Shown here in pieces: positions 57,219 through 64,000 of a stretch of DNA of 64,000 nt. The notes under the pieces were generated by a model. The model worked only from the letters and a program-made list of their open reading frames with translations, was not told the DNA's origin and did not search any database. Within the stretch, counting starts at the first letter, position 1, and the number at the start of each line of letters is the position of its first letter. Source of the DNA: Faecalicatena orotica (lineage in GTDB: Bacteria > Bacillota > Clostridia > Lachnospirales > Lachnospiraceae); assembly GCF_003149245.1 (NCBI RefSeq), contig NZ_QGDL01000010.1, positions 124,001 through 188,000 of the forward strand. Reading direction: 5' to 3'. The position numbers and the translations under genes are program-made.

Positions 57219-57701
57219 ATGAGAGTATTGATAGTTAGCGATACACATGGAAATCATAAGAATCTGGACAGGATATTGGAGCAGGCAGGACAGATAGACA
57301 TGTTTATCCACCTTGGTGATGTAGAAGGCGGAGAAGAGTATCTGGATGCGGTCCTTGACTGCGAGAAGCATATGGTGAGGGGGAATAATGACTTCTTTTC
57401 AGATCTTCCTAAAGAGGAGGAATTCAAGATAAGGGACTATAAAGTGTTTATTACACACGGGCATGGATACTATGTGTCCCTCGATCCTGAATATATTAAA
57501 GAAGAAGGCAAAGCGCGCGGTGCTGACATTGTAATGTACGGCCATACGCACAAGCCGTACTTTGATAAAAATGAAGAAATTACAATTTTGAATCCGGGGA
57601 GCGTATCTTATCCAAGACAGGAAGGACGAAAAGGCAGTTATATGATTATGGAATTAGATGACAAAAACCAGCTCCGGTTTCAGCAGTGTTACCTTGACTG
57701 A
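57219..57701 (+). CDS. YfcE/MJ0936-type phosphodiesterase
   Basis: 160 residues from ATG 57219. Metallophosphoesterase motifs in order: IVSDTHGNHKN (D.H, residues 5-12), FIHLGDVEGG (GD, ~34), MVRGNNDFF (GNND, ~53), FITHGHGYYV (GHG, ~76) and VMYGHTHKPYFD (GHTH, ~105), NPGSVSYPRQ. Binds two metals and hydrolyses phosphodiesters; physiological substrate unknown. rdgB-yfcE-like pairing is common in Firmicutes. Two copies of AAATCAGGCGC lie behind it. Confidence 0.93.
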   Translation: MRVLIVSDTHGNHKNLDRILEQAGQIDMFIHLGDVEGGEEYLDAVLDCEKHMVRGNNDFFSDLPKEEEFKIRDYKVFITHGHGYYVSLDPEYIKEEGKARGADIVMYGHTHKPYFDKNEEITILNPGSVSYPRQEGRKGSYMIMELDDKNQLRFQQCYLD

Positions 57702-57786
57702 ATGTTTGAAATCAGGCGCTATTTTAACACTTTTCTGCGTAAAATCAGGCGCGGTGAAAAAAATGTAAAAAAATAAAAAATAGTTG

Positions 57787-57815
57787 TTGACATATTGCCA
57801 AGCCTATTATATAAT
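57787..57815 (+). promoter_or_regulatory. Promoter of the tRNA cluster
   Basis: TTGACA (57787-57792), 17-base spacer, TATAAT (57810-57815): full consensus, as usual for stable RNA genes. First tRNA begins at 57858. Confidence 0.92.
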
Positions 57816-57857
57816 AATTCTTGCGTCACGGGTAAGCGTGACAAGCAAAAAGAACAT

Positions 57858-57932
57858 CGGGGTGTGGCTCAGCTTGGCTAGAGCGCCTGGTTTGGGACCA
57901 GGAGGTCGCAGGTTCGAATCCTGTCACCCCGA
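57858..57932 (+). tRNA. tRNA-Pro(TGG)
   Basis: Acceptor CGGGGTG/CACCCCG; anticodon loop TTTGGGA between CCTGG and CCAGG; T loop GTTCGAATC. Discriminator A. First gene of a seven-tRNA cluster. Confidence 0.97.
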
Positions 57933-57936
57933 TAGT

Positions 57937-58007
57937 GCGGGTGTAGTTCAATGGTAGAACACTAGCCTTCCAAGCTAGATACGTGGGTTCGATTCCCATC
58001 ACCCGCT
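57937..58007 (+). tRNA. tRNA-Gly(TCC)
   Basis: Acceptor GCGGGTG/CACCCGC; anticodon loop CTTCCAA between CTAGC and GCTAG; D arm AGTTCAATGGTAGAAC. Short D loop typical of tRNA-Gly. Confidence 0.97.
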
Positions 58008-58056
58008 TTCTTACAGCAGATGTTGTAAGAAGCAGAGTAAGGGGATAATTGCATAT

Positions 58057-58130
58057 GAGTCTGTAGCTCAGCTGGATAGAGCAACGGCCTTCTAAGCCGT
58101 AGGTCGAGGGTTCGAATCCCCCCAGGCTCG
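58057..58130 (+). tRNA. tRNA-Arg(TCT)
   Basis: Acceptor GAGTCTG/CAGGCTC with one wobble; anticodon loop CTTCTAA between ACGGC and GCCGT. Discriminator G. Reads AGA/AGG codons. Confidence 0.97.
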
Positions 58131-58135
58131 TTGTG

Positions 58136-58209
58136 GTGGGTGTGGTGCAGTTGGTTAGCGCGCCAGATTGTGGTTCTGGATATCGTGGGTTCGAGTCCCA
58201 TCACCCACC
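58136..58209 (+). tRNA. tRNA-His(GTG)
   Basis: Acceptor GTGGGTG/CACCCAC with an encoded G at position -1 (58135) opposite discriminator C, the tRNA-His identity element; anticodon loop TTGTGGT. Confidence 0.97.
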
Positions 58210-58256
58210 CTTTATTTTATAGTACTGGCAACGCAGTGTCAGATATAAGTCTTCAA

Positions 58257-58328
58257 TGGGCTATCGCCAAGCGGTAAGGCACAGGACTTTGACTCCTGCA
58301 TTCGCTGGTTCGAATCCAGCTAGCCCAG
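58257..58328 (+). tRNA. tRNA-Gln(TTG)
   Basis: Acceptor TGGGCTA/TAGCCCA; anticodon loop CTTTGAC between CAGGA and TCCTG. Discriminator G. Confidence 0.96.
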
Positions 58329-58367
58329 TTTAACCTGGACAGGCAGGGATGAATTTCAAAATGATAC

Positions 58368-58440
58368 GGGCGTGTAGCTCAGGTGGTAGAGCACTTGACT
58401 TTTAATCAAGTTGTCCGGGGTTCGAATCCCCGCACGCTCA
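58368..58440 (+). tRNA. tRNA-Lys(TTT)
   Basis: Acceptor GGGCGTG/CACGCTC with one G-T pair; anticodon loop CTTTTAA between CTTGA and TCAAG. A terminator hairpin follows directly. Confidence 0.96.
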
Positions 58441-58443
58441 TCG

Positions 58444-58470
58444 GAACAAGCATTATGCTTGTTCTATTTT
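58444..58470 (+). terminator. Terminator inside the tRNA cluster
   Basis: GAACAAGCA (58444-58452), loop TTA, TGCTTGTTC (58456-58464), then TATTTTTT. It ends the six-tRNA transcript, so tRNA-Leu may depend on its own promoter (TACAAT at 58492) or read-through. Confidence 0.88.
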
Positions 58471-58506
58471 TTGCCAAAGAATCTGGCAGAATACAATTAT
58501 ATAAAT

Positions 58507-58586
58507 GCGGGTGTGGCGGAATTGGCAGACGCGCTAGACTTAGGATCTAGTGGGCGACCGTGCAGGTTCAAGTCCTGTCACCCGCA
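58507..58586 (+). tRNA. tRNA-Leu(TAG)
   Basis: Acceptor GCGGGTG/CACCCGC; anticodon loop CTTAGGA between CTAGA and TCTAG; short class II variable arm. Discriminator A. Confidence 0.96.
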
Positions 58587-58594
58587 TAAAAAAG

Positions 58595-58631
58595 GCGTTA
58601 AGTTCTGATATACAGGGCTTAACGCTTTTTT
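58595..58631. terminator. Terminator after tRNA-Leu
   Basis: GCGTTAAG (58595-58602) pairs with CTTAACGC (58618-58625) followed by TTTTTTAT; A residues before the stem make it useful in both directions for the convergent membrane protein gene. Confidence 0.9.
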
Positions 58632-58649
58632 ATGCTTCTATTTTCTTGA

Positions 58650-59228
58650 TTATTCCACGGCACTGCCCTTAACATATCTGACAGCCGCCAGTACAATTCC
58701 AATAAAGAGAAAAACAGCAGCAGTCCCAAAATAGATGACCGGATAATGCTCTGACAATCGCCATGACTGATTCGTACCCACAAGCTCATCTACTTTAAAG
58801 TTCGTATACTTTTCACCAATATAAAATGTCAGAACAAAAAGACCGGCCATCATCCACACATTTGCATGTGCCAGCGTCCGGATCAGTACAAGAATTCCTA
58901 AGACGGCCAGCCAGAATATGCTGATGGGTGCCCCGAAACCGGATACCCAGTATACTGGATCAGATAAATACAGATTGGAAACCATCTCGATCAGATACAG
59001 GTATGGAATGGTCAGGATACAGATGGCAGCATAGAGAAGCAGCAACCGGTGTTTTCCTCCATTTATCAATAACTGCAGCAGCAGACAGGCGAAGATGCAT
59101 CCGCCGATGGCGATCAGGGACCAGGTGAATGCACGGTCTAATGCATAATTTGTAATGAGGCAGACGATAACTGCGATTCCGAAAGGGACTGCCAGGTAAA
59201 TACTCCATAACTTTCTCTTTTTGCTCAT
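58650..59228 (-). CDS. Integral membrane protein, unknown
   Basis: 192 residues, ATG 59228 with AAGAAAAGAG upstream. Six hydrophobic segments spaced as TM helices (about 10-27, 33-54, 60-82, 95-116, 120-137, 163-185), with a Lys-rich N-terminus inside. I do not recognise the family. It lies 27 bases downstream of the PPi-phosphofructokinase gene on the same strand, so they may be co-transcribed. Confidence 0.8.
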   Translation of the reverse strand: MSKKRKLWSIYLAVPFGIAVIVCLITNYALDRAFTWSLIAIGGCIFACLLLQLLINGGKHRLLLLYAAICILTIPYLYLIEMVSNLYLSDPVYWVSGFGAPISIFWLAVLGILVLIRTLAHANVWMMAGLFVLTFYIGEKYTNFKVDELVGTNQSWRLSEHYPVIYFGTAAVFLFIGIVLAAVRYVKGSAVE

Positions 59229-59255
59229 AAAATACTCTCTTTTCTTAGAATGGTT

Positions 59256-60503
59256 TTAAAATTTGGAAGAGCCAGATTTTGTCCTGCGGTATGCAAATTT
59301 CGGTACGCCGTCCTCCATTGCCACGCTGACTTCACCCTGAATGAGCGGTTTCGCATAGGTAATGAATTCGTCACTGACATCTGTCCCGTCTTTTGTAATC
59401 CACTCATCGGGAACGGTTTTTTCTTTATTACAAATGATGTCTACATCTGCAGTGGTATATCCGATGGTATATGGCTCGTCCTTTTCTCTTTTAAATGCAA
59501 TCATCTTGCCGGTCTCGCCTTCGATGGCACATTTCACACCGTAAGCACCGGAGGCGATGGCCTCTTTCTGGTCTGTCTTCGATAACATGGATGAAGAGCA
59601 GCGCTGGCAGACATTCAATTCGATGGAACGGACTTTCACACCGAGCCGTTCTTTCACCAGATTTTCAAGATATTTGCCGGAACCGGTCAGCATCTTATGG
59701 CCGAATGCATCTACACCAACATCACTTGCCAGCTCACAGATAAATGTGCCGTTCTTATCATGGATGCCCTCGGAAATACATACAACGAGATTCGGTGTCT
59801 TTTCCATAGACTTGCGGACCTTGCTGATGAATACGTCCTGATTGAAATCAGATTCCGGGAGATAGACTAATACAGGGTTGTCTCCCTCGAATTTCCGTGC
59901 GAGCACACTGGCAGCAGCCAGCCAGCCCGCATGGCGTCCCATGATTTCCACGATGGTGACAGACTTCTTATTATCATAGACAGACGCGTCAATTGCAATC
60001 TCGCGGACTGTCGATGCAATATATTTCGCCGCGCTCCCAAATCCCGGGGTATGGTCTGTTTCCACGAGGTCATTGTCGATAGTTTTTGGAATTCCGATCA
60101 CCCGGATATCGCTGGAAACTTTTCTGGCATAACGTGAGAGTTTGCTGACAGTATCCATAGAATCATTCCCGCCGATATAGAAAAAGTAACCGATATCCAG
60201 CGCCTCGAATTTTTCAAATAATTGGACATAAACGCTGTCATTCAGATCTTCCGGCAGTTTATAGCGGCAGGAACCTAAATAAGATCCCGGTGTATTTTTA
60301 ACCAGCTCCAGTTCACCGGATATCTCAAGCGGCTTCATATCGATATAATGATCCGAAAGAAAGCCTTCGATCCCATTGATCATTCCGTATACAGTTCCAA
60401 AAGTATCCTCTCTGTTCAGTGCTTCGTACACAACGCCGTAAAGACTGGCGTTAATCACGGCAGTTGGTCCGCCGGATTGTCCTACAATCACATTTTTCTT
60501 CAT
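59256..60503 (-). CDS. Phosphofructokinase, PPi-type (second copy)
   Basis: 415 residues, ATG 60503, with TGGAGGGTAG upstream. Same family as 32965-34197: VGQSGGPTAVIN, YIGGNDSMDT and IPKTIDNDLVETDHTPGFGSAAKY (quoted part: PKTIDNDLVETDHTPGFG), thus the Asp/Lys pair typical of pyrophosphate use. The paralogues are about half identical by eye and have both kept all active-site residues (VEIMGRHAGW, ISEGIHD). One may serve glycolysis and the other a related sugar phosphate. A membrane protein gene follows. Confidence 0.9.
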   Translation of the reverse strand: MKKNVIVGQSGGPTAVINASLYGVVYEALNREDTFGTVYGMINGIEGFLSDHYIDMKPLEISGELELVKNTPGSYLGSCRYKLPEDLNDSVYVQLFEKFEALDIGYFFYIGGNDSMDTVSKLSRYARKVSSDIRVIGIPKTIDNDLVETDHTPGFGSAAKYIASTVREIAIDASVYDNKKSVTIVEIMGRHAGWLAAASVLARKFEGDNPVLVYLPESDFNQDVFISKVRKSMEKTPNLVVCISEGIHDKNGTFICELASDVGVDAFGHKMLTGSGKYLENLVKERLGVKVRSIELNVCQRCSSSMLSKTDQKEAIASGAYGVKCAIEGETGKMIAFKREKDEPYTIGYTTADVDIICNKEKTVPDEWITKDGTDVSDEFITYAKPLIQGEVSVAMEDGVPKFAYRRTKSGSSKF

Positions 60504-60608
60504 AATCTACCCTCCAGATGTTTATAGAATCAATATCATTTAAGTTAACTATAAGGGATAAAAGGACTTTTTACAATATGAAGAAAAGTCCTTTTTCTTG
60601 AAAAGTAG

Positions 60609-60637
60609 TTGGAAATTTGTGAAATGTGCAGTATAAT
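60609..60637 (+). promoter_or_regulatory. Promoter of glycosyltransferase gene
   Basis: TTGGAA (60609-60614), 17-base spacer, TATAAT (60632-60637), 30 bases before the start codon at 60668. Confidence 0.75.
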
Positions 60638-60667
60638 TGCTTTATCTTAGTAAAGAGGAGCTTAATT

Positions 60668-61684
60668 ATGAAATATATATCTTTTGCGATTCCATGCTAC
60701 AATTCAGAAGCATACATGGAAAAAGCAATTCAGTCTATTCTAAAAGGCGGGGAGGATGTGGAGATTATCGTCGTGAATGACGGTTCCACAGACAAGACGA
60801 AGAAGATAGCCAAGCGGTATGCGGAACAGTACCCTACAATCGTGAAGGTGGTAAATAAGGAAAATGGAGGCCACGGTGATGCGGTTAACAGCGGCCTCGC
60901 GCATGCGGCAGGACGATATTTTAAGGTGGTTGACAGTGACGACTGGGTGGATGAGGCTGCACTGATGGAGATACTCGATGCGGTAAAGACATTTGTGCAG
61001 ACAGATACGACAGTGGACATGATTATATCCAACTATGTGTATGAGAAAGTGGGCATGGAACATAAGAAAGTGATAAATTACAGAAATGTACTTCCGCAGA
61101 ACCAGATTTTCCACTGGGACGATATCGGGCATTTCCGTCTTGACCAGTATATCCTGATGCATTCCGTGATTTACCGGACAGAGATGTTGAAGCTCTGCCA
61201 GCTGCGGCTTCCGAAGCATACATTTTATGTGGACAACATTTATGTATACTATCCTCTGCCGCATGTGCGGACGATGTACTATATGGACGTGGATTTCTAC
61301 CGTTATTTCATCGGGCGCGAAGACCAGTCCGTCAATGAAAAGATTATGATCAGCCGGATTGACCAGCAGATATTCGTGACGAAGAGTATGATCGCTATGT
61401 ACGAATTAAGAATGATTTCCAGTAAGAAGCTGAGAAAGTATATGGTCAATTATCTTGCGATTATGATGACAGTTTCTTCGATCCTCTGTATCCGTTCCAA
61501 GAAGAAGGAGAATCTGGAGAAGAAAAAGGAATTGTGGCAGTATCTGAAGAAGAAGGATTACGGGGCTTATATGAAGATACGCTACGGAATTCTGGGACAA
61601 ACTATCAACCTCCCCGGAAAAACCGGCCGAAAAGTATCTTCTCTGGCTTACAATGTGGCAAGAAGGCTCATTGGATTCAACTAG
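60668..61684 (+). CDS. Family 2 glycosyltransferase
   Basis: 338 residues; ATG 60668 follows AGAGGAGCTTAATT. GT-A fold: YISFAIPCYNSEAYMEKAI, then VEIIVVNDGSTDKT (DGSTD, ~40), NGGHGDAVNSGLAHAAG and the DXD in VVDSDDWVDE (~90). Transfers a sugar from a nucleotide donor, probably in surface polysaccharide or glycolipid synthesis. The C-terminal third has basic and aromatic residues but no clear membrane helix. Monocistronic with its own promoter and terminator; acceptor unknown. Confidence 0.92.
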   Translation: MKYISFAIPCYNSEAYMEKAIQSILKGGEDVEIIVVNDGSTDKTKKIAKRYAEQYPTIVKVVNKENGGHGDAVNSGLAHAAGRYFKVVDSDDWVDEAALMEILDAVKTFVQTDTTVDMIISNYVYEKVGMEHKKVINYRNVLPQNQIFHWDDIGHFRLDQYILMHSVIYRTEMLKLCQLRLPKHTFYVDNIYVYYPLPHVRTMYYMDVDFYRYFIGREDQSVNEKIMISRIDQQIFVTKSMIAMYELRMISSKKLRKYMVNYLAIMMTVSSILCIRSKKKENLEKKKELWQYLKKKDYGAYMKIRYGILGQTINLPGKTGRKVSSLAYNVARRLIGFN

Positions 61685-61725
61685 ATGTATAGAAGCCGGC
61701 CCAGAAGGAGCATGGGGAATATTCA

Positions 61726-61761
61726 GGGCACCTTACGCATGTACGCGGGGTGTCCTTTTTG
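61726..61761 (+). terminator. Terminator after glycosyltransferase
   Basis: GGGCACC (61726-61732) pairs with GGTGTCC (61749-61755), one wobble, followed by TTTTTG. Confidence 0.8.
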
Positions 61762-61844
61762 TATGAAATTTAAATAACTGGTGCCTGAGAAGGTATATTT
61801 TACCGCCGCTGGTACATACTACTATTAAAAAAGGAGTGTGTATT

Positions 61845-62450
61845 ATGGCTGTTAATTTTTCTGAGAGTAAAACAAAAGAAAATCTGATGAGAGCATTTGC
61901 GGGTGAGAGCCAGGCAAGAAACCGCTATACGATTGCTGCCGAAAAGGCAAAGGACCAGAAGATGTATACAATTGAGGACATTTTCCTTTACACGGCTGAG
62001 CAGGAGAGGGCCCATGCAGAGAGATACTATGAACTTCTGAAGGATTTATCCGGAGAGACCATCTTTATTGACGGCGGCTATCCGGTTGACCAGCAGGAGA
62101 CGCTGGCAGAACTTCTGCGTGCTGCGGAGCACAATGAAAAAGAAGAGTATGAAGATGTATACCAGAAATTCGGGGATATTGCAAAAGAAGAGGGATTTCT
62201 TGAGGCTGCATCTGCTTTTTACCAGACTGCGGAAATCGAGCATGTACATCAGGTCCGTTTTGGGGAAGTGGCAAAGCTGCTTGAGGAAAATCAGTATTTT
62301 GCCTGTGATCAGGAATCTAAGTGGATCTGTACGAACTGCGGATATATCCATGAAGGGAAACAGGCTCCAAAGGTGTGCCCGGTCTGCCGTCACGATCAGG
62401 GATATTTTCTGCCTTATGCATTTGCGGCATATAAGGGAGAAGGCAGATAG
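61845..62450 (+). CDS. rbr: Rubrerythrin
   Basis: 201 residues, ATG 61845 eight bases after AAAGGAG. N-terminal four-helix diiron domain with two EXXH-type motifs (FAGESQARNRY, AEQERAHAERYY; TAEIEHVHQVRF) and a C-terminal rubredoxin-like domain with two CxxC pairs (WICTNCGYIHEG, VCPVCRHDQGYF). It reduces hydrogen peroxide in anaerobes. Length typical. The metal ligands are all present. Located alone between a glycosyltransferase and a protease; oxidative-stress regulation cannot be read from the sequence. Confidence 0.94.
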   Translation: MAVNFSESKTKENLMRAFAGESQARNRYTIAAEKAKDQKMYTIEDIFLYTAEQERAHAERYYELLKDLSGETIFIDGGYPVDQQETLAELLRAAEHNEKEEYEDVYQKFGDIAKEEGFLEAASAFYQTAEIEHVHQVRFGEVAKLLEENQYFACDQESKWICTNCGYIHEGKQAPKVCPVCRHDQGYFLPYAFAAYKGEGR

Positions 62451-62525
62451 TTTTCTTCCGGTTGAAGGAAGTGGCAGGCAAAAGATCATGTTGTATGGAA
62501 AACAATAAGTGATGGGAGTGCTTTT

Positions 62526-64000
62526 ATGAGCCAGAAGGTGGAAAATCTGCTGAATCTTGCATTGGATGCTACGGAAGAAGAAAGAATGAAATCGCTGGAA
62601 CTGGAGGTTGGATTCAACCCGATTGACCGGGAATGGGACCTGATCATTAAATACTCAGGCACTCTTGATGCTGTCCGTGAACTGGCTTCAGGCGTAACAG
62701 AACTGTCTAATGAATATGCGGTTATTACTGTCAGGGAATCTCTTATTAATTCTCTGGCAGTTATACCACAGATTGAATTTATAGAAAAACCAAAGCGGCT
62801 TTTTTTTGAGGCTGCCAATGGAAAGAGAGTTTCCTGCATAGGTCCTGTGCAGCAAACTCCTTTTTCTTTACTGGGAAAAGGTGTTTTGACAGCTATTGTT
62901 GACAGCGGGATAGATTATGCCAGCAATGATTTCAGGAATGCAGACGGAACAACAAGAATACGTGCCTTATGGGATCAGACAATACCGGGAAATCCGCCGG
63001 AGGGGTATTACATAGGAACAGAATATACGGAGGAACAGATTAATGAGGCCCTCAGACAGACGGACCGTGCCGGGCGTGAGCGGATCGTGCCAAGCCGGGA
63101 TATTTCCGGACATGGGACTGCTGTTGCCGGGGTCGCGGCTGGAAATGGGGCGGGAAGCCCGGGACGGCAGTATGCCGGCGTGGCGCCGGAGAGTGAACTT
63201 CTGGTCGTGAAACTTGGCAGCCCCAGACAGGATGGATTTCCGAGGACAACGGAGCTGATGCAGGGGGTCGATTATGTGATCAGGAAAGCTCTGGAATATC
63301 AAATGCCTGTGGCGGTGAACATCAGCTTTGGAAACACGTACGGTTCACATGATGGGATGTCTCTGCTGGAACGTTTTCTGGATGATATATCAAATTACTG
63401 GAAAAGCGTGATCTGTGTGGGAAGCGGAAACGAAGGAACAAGCGCAGGGCATACTTCGGGCATACTGACAGAGAATGTGGAGGAGGAAGTGCAGCTGGGA
63501 GTTCAAATGAATGAGCCGACGGTAAATGTACAGATCTGGAAATCTTATGTGGATCAGGTTGATGTCTCCCTGGTCAGTCCGTCCGGTATACGCGTCGGGC
63601 CGATTCAGGAAATACTCGGCCCCCAGAGATTTGTACTGGGAGGCACGGAGATTCTGCTCTACTATGGCGAACCGAGCCCTTACAGTGTGCGCCAGGAGAT
63701 CTTTATCGACTTCCTGCCAAGACAGTCCTATATAGACAGCGGTGTGTGGCGGATTATACTAACGCCGAGGAGAATTGTTACGGGAGAATTTGAGATGTGG
63801 CTTCCAAGCCAGAGCGCGTTGAATATCGGTACCGCCTTTCTGTTTCCGCGGAGTGATACAACACTCACCATCCCTTCTACAGCTTCCCGGGTGATCACTG
63901 TGGGAGCGTACAATGCACTAACCTTCGGATATGCTGATTTTTCAGGCAGGGGCCCGGCCAGAGTGTATGAGGGAATATCCTCATCCAAACCCGATATTGC
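62526..64000 (+). CDS. S8 (subtilisin-like) peptidase, partial
   Basis: ATG 62526 behind GATGGGAGTG; the frame stays open to the window edge (491 codons). After an N-terminal prodomain-like stretch (~1-110), catalytic Asp in TAIVDSGIDYAS (~125), His in SGHGTAVAGVAAG (~200), and oxyanion Asn in VGSGNEGTSAGH (~300) are visible; the Ser motif would follow KPDI just past the edge. An insertion between Asn and Ser (beta-rich, ~310-470) and no signal peptide match the CspABC-like peptidases common in Clostridia, some involved in germination. Completeness unknown. Confidence 0.9.
   Translation, partial: MSQKVENLLNLALDATEEERMKSLELEVGFNPIDREWDLIIKYSGTLDAVRELASGVTELSNEYAVITVRESLINSLAVIPQIEFIEKPKRLFFEAANGKRVSCIGPVQQTPFSLLGKGVLTAIVDSGIDYASNDFRNADGTTRIRALWDQTIPGNPPEGYYIGTEYTEEQINEALRQTDRAGRERIVPSRDISGHGTAVAGVAAGNGAGSPGRQYAGVAPESELLVVKLGSPRQDGFPRTTELMQGVDYVIRKALEYQMPVAVNISFGNTYGSHDGMSLLERFLDDISNYWKSVICVGSGNEGTSAGHTSGILTENVEEEVQLGVQMNEPTVNVQIWKSYVDQVDVSLVSPSGIRVGPIQEILGPQRFVLGGTEILLYYGEPSPYSVRQEIFIDFLPRQSYIDSGVWRIILTPRRIVTGEFEMWLPSQSALNIGTAFLFPRSDTTLTIPSTASRVITVGAYNALTFGYADFSGRGPARVYEGISSSKPDI

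Overview
The window (about 45% GC by eye) looks like a Lachnospiraceae-type Firmicute (class Clostridia) carrying an integrated siphovirus. Evidence: Gram-positive ribosome-binding sites before nearly every gene, consensus sigma-A promoters, PPi-type phosphofructokinases, NAD(P)-type glutamate dehydrogenase, rubrerythrin, S8 peptidase and a tRNA cluster. I cannot name the species.

1 to about 28.25 kb is the right part of a prophage, read left to right. It holds a late-gene regulator, small and large terminase, portal, MuF-type head protein, scaffold, major capsid protein, head-tail connectors, tail tube, tail chaperones, tape measure, tail and fibre proteins, CBM-like protein, holin and a GH25-LysM endolysin. 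The integrase and most lysogeny genes must lie left of the window. The fibre region is unusual: a CotH-kinase-like domain is divided between two ORFs that overlap in the +1 frame, and the second ORF carries LRR, InlB-like and DUF285-like modules.

Behind the lysis cassette lies a compact accessory region (24.9-28.05 kb) with small genes and dense regulation. It contains (a) a promoter - four structured ~67-nt repeats - terminator unit whose repeats start GTCGC and end GGATTGAAAT, like type I-C CRISPR repeats with an extra hairpin inserted; (b) a separate minus-strand RNA gene built around one CRISPR-repeat-like hairpin ending ATTGAAAC, with its own promoter and terminator; and (c) a small HTH regulator between two identical, outward-facing promoters that carry palindromic operators. 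No cas gene is present. (a) and (b) together are the best candidate for an undescribed system, possibly RNA mimics of CRISPR repeats. That function is inference.

28.3-64 kb is host chromosome: PAP2-like membrane protein, trpS with a GGDEF/EAL protein, tRNA-Arg, PPi-phosphofructokinase, glf, a pseudokinase-like membrane protein, an Uma2/small DNA-binding-protein pair between perfect 50-bp repeats, gdhA, an aminotransferase with a LysR regulator, and a lone PPDK N-terminal-domain protein.

43.7-53.9 kb is a duplicated peptide-use locus: two paralogous LysR regulators, each divergent from an operon with an OPT-type transporter, together with AroM, two M29-like peptidases and an M20 dipeptidase. 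One transporter is broken by a perfect 61-bp tandem duplication that may be reversible.

The end holds an HAAS-domain protein, an Asn/Ser-rich small protein, an RNA methyltransferase, an XTP pyrophosphatase, a phosphodiesterase, seven tRNAs, a second PPi-phosphofructokinase, a glycosyltransferase, rubrerythrin and a subtilisin-like protease cut by the window edge.
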